From assembly GCA_051294375.1 (NCBI GenBank), contig CM119271.1, positions 14,762,770 to 14,826,769 on the forward strand: DNA of 64,000 bases, given 5' to 3'. This document shows, in pieces, positions 10,845 to 28,300 of the stretch (position 1 is the stretch's first letter; each line of letters opens with the position of its first letter). Under the pieces are notes generated by a model. It made no database searches, had not been told where the DNA came from, and was given only the letters and a program-made list of their open reading frames with translations. This DNA comes from Paraspadella gotoi (lineage: Eukaryota > Chaetognatha). The translations under genes and the position numbers were made by a program.

Positions 10845-13800
10845 TCAATGACCCCCTTTGTTCTTGGCGCAAGCGTTGCTCAATTCTTCCATCACTGCTG
10901 CCGAAGGGCCGAATTGCGTCGACAGAAAAACCTGAGAAAATTATTGTATGAAATTGATACAATCAATATATGTATATGATGATTTTTTTTTTGTTTTACA
11001 CCAGCGTCTATTTCCATTAATCCACAAATTTCATACATATATGTATAATAATTGTATATATATAAATTATTACTCGTTGCATTTGCTTAGTATTGAACAA
11101 GTGTGGCAAAGAATCATTAGCTAAGAGGACGTTGAAAAAGTTAGATCAAGGGAGCTTTAGTTAATCTTACGGATTAAAACGAATTATTGCCTCAGCCGCA
11201 TCTAAAAAAATAGGGATTTAAAACCAAAAGTCAATTCAATTATAAAAAGGATCGTCGCAATCGTATAAGAAAAATCTGGATCGACGACAAATTTTGATAC
11301 TAAAAAAAATAAAATTTTAAAAAAGAAAATAAATTTATAAACAGAAAGAAAAATTATATTTTGCGATTGTCAATTAAAAAAAATAATAAAGTATCAAGGA
11401 AAATTAAAGTTACAGTTTCTGGATAAAAAAAGGAAAAAAAAGGTTTTTTTTGTCATTGTCAATTGTCAAATAAACTGATCAGCAGACGCAGCCCCAGAGA
11501 AAAAAAATTTGAGAAAAGTAAATTAATTTATAAACAGAAAGAAAAAAATCTATTTTGCGATTGTCAATCAAAAAAATAACAAAGTACCGAGGAAAATTAA
11601 AGTTGCAGTTTCTGAAAAAAAAAAACAAATTTCATTGTCAAAAAATAAACTGATCAGCAGAGAGAGAAAAAAAAAATCAAAAGGCAGCAGCAAAAGCAGC
11701 AGGAGAAAAGAGAAAAAGAGACAGCCCCTGCAGAGCCAGCTGCAGACTCAAAAGGCAGCAGCAAAAGCAGCAGGAGAAAAGAGAGAAAAAGAGAGAGCCC
11801 CTGCCGAGCCAGCAGCATTTTTTTCCGATGAATAAGCACTGGGGAAAAGAGAGAGAGAAAGCTACATATAATTAAAGGAGAAAAGAGAGAGAGAGAAAGA
11901 GACATGAAAATAAAATAGAGGATATTCATTTGTTTTGATAAAACGTAAACAAAACATATTTAATAACTTAATAACTTTAAACGCAAAGCGATTGCGACGA
12001 TAAAAAATTAGTATTGCCATTGATAAACATAATCAATGTGGAACTTAGTTCATTGTTCATAGTTGAAAATAAAAGTTGGGAAAAAGAATTTGAAGGAATA
12101 ACATTGAAGATGTCAACCAGGAGCAAGCGCCACGAGATCCTCCCAACTGACCTTCCCGTTCTGGTGGAGATACTCGAGGATCCCGTCGACGTGGAAGAGG
12201 ATGGTGTTGAGCCGGTTGACGTCGAGGCCTTCGAGAACGGAGAGGATCCGCGGGAGATGGACGAAGAGGCGAAGAAAGTGGAAGGCGCCGTAGTGGAGCG
12301 AGGGCATGTTGGGATGGCGGAGGCAGACCTCCTCGGGCAAGAGGCGCCACGACTCGATCTTTTCGATGAGCTCGTCGGAGAGGCGTTCCCGCGGAGAGGA
12401 GGAGGCAGAGTCGGGCAAGGGCCGCTGGAGGGAGGCGTCGTCGACGCTGCCCTCGGTGCTAGAGGGATCCTCGGCGGCGGCGGCGAAGGCGGCTGCCGCG
12501 TCGAGGAGAGCGTCGCCGGTCGAGTTTTCGTCCTCGTCGTCTTCCTCTTCATCGTCGTCGTCGTCCTCGTCCTCCGCGTTGTCCGACTTAAAGGACATTG
12601 GATCCGCTGAGTCGTCTCCTTCCTCCTCCTCCTCCTCTTCTTCTTCCTCCTCCTCATCCTCCCGTCTTCCCTCGAGACCTGAATTCGAATCTACGTCTGA
12701 CAAAATTGCGTCGTTAGCGACGTTAGTCCCATCTGCAGCGGCGGCGGCGGCGCCCGCCGTCGCACGGCTCTGGGATCTCAACCGACTGGGCATAATGACT
12801 GGACCTGAAGGAAGAAAAGGAAGGTAATAATGTCATAATACTAATATTATAATAATAGTCATTTTACCAGGATTACGAATGTCTTTATTTATTTTTTAAA
12901 TTTCAGTTAGCTAAAGATAAACATAAATCGAAAAAATGAAAGAGAAAAGTAGAAGATTACGACGATGAAACTTTCTAAATCTCCTCTTTTCCTGAGCAGC
13001 CTAATCAAGCGTAAGAGATGATTATTTAATATGATCTGAAATGAGATTGAATTTCTCAATCTCATTTACATATTGCAGTATTAAATCTAAATGTAATCAT
13101 CTACACATCATTCTCACATTAAATGGATATTGTTAAAACGTATTAACCAATCAAACAACTTCTTCTCAAACGACCCCCCCCCCCGATTCCCCATCTCCCC
13201 CTCCCCCATTTTCTTACCCGGAAACAAAACCTTCTTTGGTACGACGGGCTTCTCGTAATTCATGAGCTTCTTGAACTGGCCCACCTCCTGCTTGTAGAGC
13301 AGCACCGGCCCGAGGTAATTGTCGAACATGATTCTCAGACTGTCCACGACTTCCTTGCAGAGATTCACGCTGCAGGCGGGCGAGACTTTGGGCAGGGCGC
13401 CTCCGGGCTTGGCCCGCTCCACCGGCGCGGCTCCCCCGGGGCCGGCGCCGCCCGACTGGGTCTCGCTGCCGGAACCGTAGCCGCTGGAGGCGCCAAGGAC
13501 GACGCGCGGTTCGCGGTTCCATTTGGCCGTGCAGAGGAGGTTGTAGGTGAAGTGCTGGACGTACTCCTCGAGGAGGGTGGCCACGTTGATGGCGGGATTG
13601 CAGGGAAGGCGGAGGAGTAGATCGCGAAGTTGGATTTTTGTCTAAAGATCAAAATGATGCGGGGGGGGGGAGGAAAATATCATGTAGAATTCTCTCATCC
13701 TAAACTAAATCTATTTGCCAACTTGCGACGATAAAAAGAAAAAAACCAGAACAACACAAAGCAACAAAGCAAAATCAAAGCGGCCAAACCTGAACGTCCG

Positions 13801-15532
13801 TCATGATGTGGGCGAGAGCGAGAGGCAAGGAGATGGGCGGAACGGGTCGTTCCACGGGCGGTTCCGACCCGACGTCGGGCGAGGAGAGAGCGGGCAGTTC
13901 GCGGGGCGCGGGTTCCGCCGTCTCATCGAGCACGCCGTCCGGCTCCTCGGCGCCTCCGACGGACGACGTCGTGGAAGAAGATTCGCGAAAGGCGCCGACG
14001 CCCGCTTCGTCGACTTCTTCGGCGCCGCGAGCTTCGGAGGGTCCCTCCTCGGAATCCTCCGTCGGCGGCGGGAGGGATTTGCGCGGGCGTCCGGGACGAC
14101 CACGGCGGGGGACGCCCGGCATGGCGTCCTCGCGGCGGCGAAAGCGGCAGGGGGATGAGTCGGCGGCGTCGAGGTAGAAGGAGCAATGGGAAGAGTCGCG
14201 GTGGCGAGGGGAAGTCTCGATGGGTTGATGTCTGTTGATGGAAAGAATGAAGAAATAAGTTAGATTGAAATGAATAGAATTACGTTAGATTATAAGAGTA
14301 GACCGTGAGAGAGCCGTGATTAAAAAGCTTTCAGGGTCCTGCTATGTCATTTTCGGAGATATAAGACCCGATAAAGACTTAAACCACCATAGGCCGACAA
14401 AAGTCAGAGGCAAGATACCTTATTTATTATAATAGCGACTAATTTTTATATAGATACTATTTCATGAATAAATAATAAGTATTAGGGATAAACAAAAGAA
14501 AAAAAAACTCGCCTAAAAGATCTTTTCTTCCTTCCTTCCTCTCTTTCGACCTCCAAATAACGTTTCCTCTTCTTGCGTAACTTTTTCCTCTCTAAAAACT
14601 CTTCCTCTTCCTCTTCGGCCGATCGTTCTTCGTCCTCCTCTTCTTCCTCCTCTTCCTCGGCGTCCGACCCTATGGGCGATTCCAGATGATGTATGCCCCT
14701 TTTTCCCAGGATCTTCCAGATGACGGCGTGCTTCTTTCTTCGGTTCTTCCTCTGCGCTTTCGCCACTTCGCACAATTTGCGCATCAATTTTCGGTTAGAC
14801 GAGTTGTTCGCCAGGAGGAGCCGCTCGCTCACGTTGCGGTCCCAGGTGCGGCTCCAACCCTGCAGCGTGGGAAAGGAGGACTTCCTTTGTGACGAACCCT
14901 TTGACTCAATTTATATAATCTTAACTTTGTTAACTCAGATTTTACTCTTTACCTGGGACGGAAAGAGATCGACTTTTACCACTTGCCATTTACCACATGC
15001 CACGTCGCCAATTTTACCAGATTAACGGATCGGGGCGCATTTTATATAATATATATATGTTATGTGTAGCTTGCAAGCTTGGTGATTCCTTACTTAAATG
15101 ACCTAATAATAATAGGTGGTAGAAGCTCGTACTGCGGTCTTAACTAAATCATTATTAAACCCTAATAAAATTATTCGTAAAAAAACCGAACCGGAGGATA
15201 TACTATACCAATTAATCTTAATTGCTACAATCAGCAAATTAGATTGAAGAACTTTACCTCATTTGAAATGAAAGACAAGTCACTCTGCTACATTTAGTAT
15301 CTTACCTTGGAGGCGTTAACCCTAAACCGACCTACCCCTGAAACAAACTGACCTGAAAGTGAATCTTGTATTCAGGCGCGAGTCTCCCGCGACTGTTGCG
15401 ACCCACGCAGCGCTCGAGGATTCGAGACTCGTAGAGGACCCGGGCCCGCGAAGGGTCGGGCTCGAAGCAGAGCACGCTCTCACCCTCTCGGTAATTAAAT
15501 TCCACGTGACGAGGGAAACGATGAATCGACAT
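10845..15532 (-). CDS. MSL3: MSL3 chromodomain / MRG-domain protein
   Basis: Six exons: 15532-15353, 14859-14513, 14231-13790, 13641-13218, 12804-12152, 10931-10845, joining in phase to 710 residues. Exon 1 and the start of exon 2 encode the chromodomain (ESVLCFEPDPSRARVLYESR; KIHFQ|GWSRTWDR). After a basic and acidic linker with an RRGRPGRPRKS AT-hook-like motif comes the MRG domain, split by a long acidic insert: first part LLLRLPCNPAINVATLLEEY and VNLCKEVVDSLR, second part SLHYGAFHFLRLFVHLPRIL, closing with exon 6. MSL3 is a subunit of the MSL histone H4K16 acetyltransferase complex and recognises methylated histones. Intron 2 appears to use a GC donor. I chose exon 6 because AAG|GTCAGT is a far better donor than reading on to the stop at 12113, and its peptide completes the MRG helix. 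Confidence 0.9.
11320..11830. repeat. Nested direct duplications in the last MSL3 intron
   Basis: Two diverged copies of a unit of about 180 bp (about 11325-11500 and 11520-11665) share TTTATAAACAGAAAGAAAAA, TATTTTGCGATTGTCAAT, GAAAATTAAAGTT(A/G)CAGTTTCTG and AAATAAACTGATCAGCAGA. A second pair (11680-11735 and 11751-11812) shares AAAGGCAGCAGCAAAAGCAG, then AGCCCCTGC. Both lie in the 1.2-kb intron before the last MSL3 exon. Confidence 0.8.
14300..14462 (+). repeat. R1 repeat, diverged partial copy
   Basis: The blocks GAGAGAGCCGTGATTAAAAAGCTT, GGGTCCTGCTATGTCATT, GACTTAAACCACCA and CAAAAGTCAGAGGCAAGATA follow R1 order but with many substitutions. It lies in MSL3 intron 2. Confidence 0.6.
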
Positions 15533-16095
15533 TATTCGGGGGGTAAACCCGATGGGAGAATATGGGAAGAGCGAGAGACGAGATGCACTCGTAAGAGACA
15601 GATAGAGATAGAGTCACATCTTCGCGGATCGAGCCGCGAAGGCGTCGGACTTTATAAAACTTCTATTTGTAACTTCTGAAAAAAAATTTTGAAAAAAAAA
15701 AAAATTACGATTAAGATAAAATTGAGACGAAACTTGTACCAAATTAGGCAACACAATTTAAAATCACTTTAATTAACGCATTTTTACAAAACAATTAATT
15801 CTTTTCATTTCAAAGTTCTGTCTCAAAAGATAAGTTTGCGTTTTTTTAATTGTTTTTTTCTCACTAGGCTAGCTATGAGGGACGGTGAATTAGGCAAGCT
15901 CATTGGAGGGAATGAAAAAAATTGAGATGGGAATTAGCGATTGGAGACCCCAAAAAATTTAAAAGACACATCGCAAACGATTGCGCTTCGTCAAAGTCAA
16001 AGATTGGAAAAAAATACAATTGACGTCGCAAAAATACTAGAGCCAGGTCAACTTCAAGCCCTTCAACCTCGGACAGACACATAAAAAATGTCCCT
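15533..16095. other. Intergenic, nothing recognised
   Basis: AT-rich spacer between the MSL3 start and the SRSF2-like stop. A 61-codon minus-strand frame at 15900-16082 has no recognisable content and is not called. Confidence 0.6.
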
Positions 16096-17602
16096 TTATT
16101 TTTCGGAAATGGCCTCCAAGGCGGAAGCGACGGGCAGTTCCACGTTGGGACCTTCGGAATGTCTCTTCCCTATCGTCGCCAAGGATTCCTGCTGATCCTC
16201 GATCTCATCGTCAACGATCGGGAAAACCTTTTTGTCGGGCGTCTCGTGAGCGGAAGGCGAGTCGGACGAAGCGGGCTTGACGGCCGAGTTGGAGCCGGAG
16301 CCTCTGATCTCGACGCCGTCCTCGGTGGATCCTCCCTCAGCCTTTACCATGCGCGAATCTTTGGGCGAAGATCCGATTCCCGAATCCATTCTGGATTTTG
16401 TCGTCGTCTTCTCCGATTCTTTGCATTCGTCTTCTCTCTCGGAAGCGCTCGTCGACTCCGCGCCGACGCCGGGCGCACCCTCGACGCCCTCGTCTCCAAC
16501 AACGACGCGACCCTTGACGGCGCTGACGTCTTCTTCGCCGTCGCTCGACGACCAACTGAGGCTAGACTCGGAGTCGGAGCGGCTTCGTCGGTTATACTTG
16601 TCGCGTCTCTTGGTGGGCGTGGTTTTGGCGGGCGGCGGATCGGCGCCGATGCCGGGCGGCGGCGGTTGCGGAGATTCCGAGACGGGTTTAGCGCGAGGCG
16701 GCGTGGCTTGGAGCGGGGAAGACCGGCGCGGCGAGGATCCTGAGCGGCGTCGATGACGTTTGTGGTGGCGTCGATGACTGCGTCGCTTTTTCGGCTCCGA
16801 CTTTTTCGACGCCGCCTTTTCCGACTTTTCGTCGCGGGACTCGCTGCAGTGGCGGCGGCAGCGGCTGCGGCGTTCGGAGGAACGACTGCTGCGGCGCCGA
16901 GTCTTGGAATGGCGCCGGGAACGGGAACGGCGTCCAGAGCTAGTCCGGCGCCGCTCGTGAGGTTTGTCCGAAGAGCGCGGAAGACGGTGGGGATGAGGGG
17001 AAAAGCGATGCGGGAGACGGGGACTGATTTGGACAAACATTAACCGTTTAACCTGATTAAATTCCTACTCTTTCCACGAACCTCGAGAGGGAACGTCGTC
17101 TCTTCATTTGAAAAGACATCGGCTCTCGAAATTTGGGTGGGCCGAGATCCATCGGGCGTCCGTAACGCGCGATCTGCACGCGGAGAGAGCGCCCGTCCAG
17201 CAGCGTCCCGTCCAACTCGTGCATGGCGTCTTCGGCGTCGCGGGAATCGAAGTAGCGAACGAAGGCGAAGCCACGACTCTCTCTATAACAAAGCAAAGTA
17301 ATAAATAATATTTTAGTATTTTCAGTATATAAATTTTGATGTAAATCGGGCAAAGTGGTATCAAGTTGATGAAAACAGTGACTTTCCTCGGACCAAGGTA
17401 GTTAAGGTTAAAAATAAAGATCAGATCCAATTACAAACTTGGAGAAAGGATTCCTGGGAATGTAAATGTCTCCGATGTGACCGAAATTGGAGAAGATCTT
17501 CTCTAGCGCCTCGGGCGTCGTTCGGTACGTGAGATTGTCAACTTTGAGCGTACACATGCCGTTGATGTCGGGGGGCGGACGTCCGTACCAGTAACGATCC
17601 AT
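16096..17602 (-). CDS. SRSF2: SRSF2/SC35-like SR splicing factor with extended tail
   Basis: Three exons: 17602-17439, 17282-17082, 17023-16096, giving 430 residues. Exons 1-2 encode one RRM (residues about 14-95) with RNP2-like [16 protein letters not shown], the SC35 signature [20 protein letters not shown] (RNP1 at RGFAFVRY) and [10 protein letters not shown] after the last strand. Exon 3 opens with an RS/SR-rich region, then proline- and acid-rich sequence. SRSF2 proteins bind exonic enhancers and recruit spliceosome components in the nucleus. The protein is about twice the usual length because of a non-RS C-terminal tail of some 200 residues. The 58-bp second intron is needed because an apparent alternative acceptor at 17056 would leave too little intron. 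The RRM identity is certain; the tail is not recognised. Confidence 0.92.
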
Positions 17603-18260
17603 TGTCTCGATGCCGAGGGCGAAGAATCAGACTTTTTTTTTTTTTAATTTTAATTAGTTTTTATTATAGAAATAATGGCCTATAATGAAAATATGAAAAT
17701 TACTGATAAGAAAATGATAGAAATATGGTTCGCTAATTTGAAAAAAAATTATATTTAAAAAAAAACTGAATGAATTACGTGAAACCGAAACGTATAAATT
17801 GCTGAATGTCGAAAGAGAGTTGGACTTTTTAAATGTGCGATTTTTTTTGTCAAGGTTTTGTTTTTTTTTTTATTTCAAAAAGAAAAAAGTGTGCAGAAGA
17901 AATATATAGAGATAGGCATTTTTTTTGACAACATTTACAGACCTCACAATACTTAAATATATTAAATAGAAAAAAAATTTCGAATGAACACGATTCGGTG
18001 TCTGTATATTAGTTAGCAATATACTAGTTTGTTGTCTGTTGAAAAAATTCGAATCACCTTTAGTAAATAAGACACTCCCAAATTTCATAACATCGAAGCT
18101 AATAAAAAAAAATGGAAATAAGGAATGACTAAAATTACGCAGAAAAAACTTTGATACAAACTACAGAACTGTCTTCCAAAAGTCTCCCATGAAAGATTCC
18201 AGGGAAAAAAAAAGGTTTTTCTCTTTCCTAGTATCATTTCTCTCTATATATCCCTCTCTC
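17603..18260. other. Intergenic, nothing recognised
   Basis: AT-rich spacer with T and A homopolymer runs between the SRSF2-like start and the SERCA stop. No coding or RNA signal seen. Confidence 0.6.
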
Positions 18261-25308
<7,048 letters not shown>

Positions 25309-28300
25309 TTAAATCTTTCTCTGATTAAGAGTAAGAAAGGGTTGTTGTCTCCTACCCTGTCGTTGTAGCTTGAACCAACGCGACTTTCCGTCGAGGACCG
25401 GAGGATCCGCGAGATCCACGACGACCTCTCCCAAAAAGTCGTTGGGCTTGAATCGGTCGTAGTTCCAGACCGTGAACTCCATCGACTTGTAGGATAGTTC
25501 TGATGCAAGAACGGGCGAGTATACCAAGGTTTGGTTCCACTCTGGATTTAATGTTTTGGTGATTGTCTTCGTCCGTCGTTTATTCTCAGGGGTTCGTCCG
25601 GGCAACAAGTATACCTAGAAATAAAATGGTGATAATAAAATAGTGATAATAACTGCGAAATTAAATCAATTAAAAGCTTGCAAAGATATTATTTTAGAAG
25701 AGGGATGGAAGGCTTATCCCACCATAATCAGGGACAAAATAGCTTATTTATCAAAAGAATTGATAATATATAATATAAAGGGGACCTGCAGGGACCTGCT
25801 ATGTCATTATCTTGTAAGATTGTTGGAGGCCTTAAACCACCAAAGCCTGTCCAAAGTCAGGGGCAAGATAGCTTATTTATTAAATGAATGGATAATTTTT
25901 ATATTGGTTGTACCAATTTCATAATAGCACGGTTGTACTAATTTCATCAAAAGAAGCTCAAAGTTTCACCTTTACAAAGGGATTGGAAAGTCCCGATCCG
26001 TCGGATGAAAGAAGATTGGCTCCTTTCACGATCGTCACGCTCAGACTCTGCGTGATATTTTCGTAAGCAAATTTCAGCTGCAATTCGCCGGGAGTAAACG
26101 CGTTTCGCACGTTGGCGTGCGAAGGTCGTTCCAAAGAGTGATACCCGACCGGGATGCCGACATCGGTGATACGGTGATGATAAACATCAAGCAATGATCC
26201 AGGGGGGAAATGACTTGACATAATCGATTCCATTGCATCGGGTTGACTAGAAATTCCGCTAATCCATTGCGGATCTTTGATAAACAATTGCGGTTGCGAG
26301 GCAACGGCGTCGTTGACTTTGTAACGCTCCCTCTTGGAGTAGGTCGGTTGCGTTTGACTGGGTTGACGGTACAAATTTTCGTCGTTGGCGTACAATCCTC
26401 GATAATGAGACGAATCTTTGGATTGACGATAGGACGAGGGGTTCATTTGCATGGCGCCCGGCATGGGGACGCATTGGCCGCCCACGGCGTGCTGTAAGTG
26501 TGCCCCGGACAACGAAGAACATTTAGGACTGTACTGAGATATAATGGGAGATGAGGAGGACGACTCGGTAGAATAATATTGCATTTGAGAATACTGTAAG
26601 GATGAGTAACTCGTCGGGGGGTAACACGTTTCTCTGACGTTAGGGAGCGGCTCTTTTTCCATCCCCGGATTTTGTACATTGTCGTAAAGCGAGGACGACA
26701 ACCTGATATTCGCGCTCGAGACGCGCGTTTTTCCCGAATGACGATGCGGCTTCTCGGCCTCGTTGTCGGAAAAGTGACTCTGCTCCAACTTTCGATCGAC
26801 GGCGGCGGCTGAGGCCGCGGCTGCGTAATTCCCGCCGCCGCCGCGGACGTAATCCTGCAATTGGCGGTGGTCGTAGTTGGCGTGATGCTTGGATTTGCTC
26901 GACAATCGATCCTTGGGTTTCGCTTCGTTTTCCAATTTGTTGTTGTTGTTGACTTTGATGACGATTTCGACCTCTTTCTCCGAAGAGGCCACGATTTTCT
27001 GGACATCCTCGTATGTTTTCCCGGTCAGCGAGACTCCGTTCCACTCCAACACCTGATCCCCTTCCCTGACGGCGTTTTTCAAATGTGGACATTCCGAGGA
27101 GACTTGCGCCACGAAGGCTCCGATATTGTTTCCCCGTTCGCCGGGAATGAGTTTCCCGCCGATAAGTCTGACGCCGTATCCGTTTCCGCTCTCCTTCTCT
27201 CGAGGATCGAAATTTAAAAGAACTCGTTTGATGGGAAATTTGTATTTGTGAGATTTGTTGACTCTTCTGTCTCTTTCGCCCGAAGCCAATTCCGGATTAA
27301 GCGCCCGAACGTCCTTTTCGAAGCATTCGAACATGTGGTCCTCCGAGGCGTAGTCCACGTGCAAGGGTTGAAACATATCTAAATCTTTGTTCAAATCGTG
27401 AGCGAAAATATCCGATTTACGATTGGCGTCGAAGAAAAAATTCTTGTAGGTTTCCGTCTGGGGAAAATGATGATGATGATGATTAAGATCCATGGCTTCG
27501 GTGTTGATCGCCAAGAGGCCCGTCGGTCGTTCGGACCCTTTCGAGCTCAAATACTCCCTCTGCGCCAAGAGAGCGGCTTGCATCGAAGTTTTCTTAAACT
27601 CGTCCAGATAGAGCGAGCGATAACCGCCGTCCATCGTCGCGTATTTCTCCACTCTCTTCGGTTTCCCGTAATATCTCCCGGGACTGTCGTAATGCGCGGA
27701 TCCACCGTAGAAACTCTTGGAACTCTCCAACCTGAGATAATCCTCGTAAGGATTCCGCTCGTAAGGATGCCGTTCCTTGCGCGACTCGTCTTCCGACAAT
27801 GGCTTGATGATTCCCTGCGGAAACTTGACTTCGTCGGCGTCGTCTTCCTCGTACGACGACGTCTTCATCTCTTCCCTCAAAAATTCTCCCCTCAAAACTT
27901 TCTCGCTGCGAATCAACTCTTGATCCAATTCGTTTCTCTCTTGAATTTCTCGAATTTCGCTCTCGGCCAACTTTTTTCGCTTCAACTCGTTCTGGAGGCG
28001 GATGTTCTCTTCGATCTGTCGACGCCGCTTTTCGATCTCCTGCTTGAGCTTCTGCCGCTTCGCCTCCAACTGCTTCTTGTTTTCTTGGGTGAAGTGAACG
28101 GCGGTCAAGTCAGAGTTTTTGAAGCTCAAGGCGGAGCCTTTGGTTTTCTCTCGACACGCGTCTTTAGAGTCGGCGGAATCTTTGAACAACTGATCCAAGA
28201 CTTCCTGTCTCAGGGTCTGAGAATGACCCCGCTGCATCGCAGCGTGACCCTTTCTCGATTTGGGAGTCTTCTGCTTGAGCTTCTCGTCGTCTGCAGCCGC

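Noticed and set aside
12113-12151. MSL3 reading on to a stop at 12113 as its normal C-terminus
   Set aside because: The strong donor AAG|GTCAGT at 12152 and a downstream exon completing the MRG helix explain the family pattern better. I kept the alternative only as a possible isoform.
12306-12827. Plus-strand serine-rich frame opposite MSL3 exon 5
   Set aside because: The serine runs are the complement of poly-Glu/Asp codons in MSL3; no independent signal.
17024-17081. A 16-bp intron between the SRSF2-like exons (17062-17047 region)
   Set aside because: Far too short for an animal intron. A 58-bp intron using the acceptor at 17024 keeps phase and gives a sensible protein.
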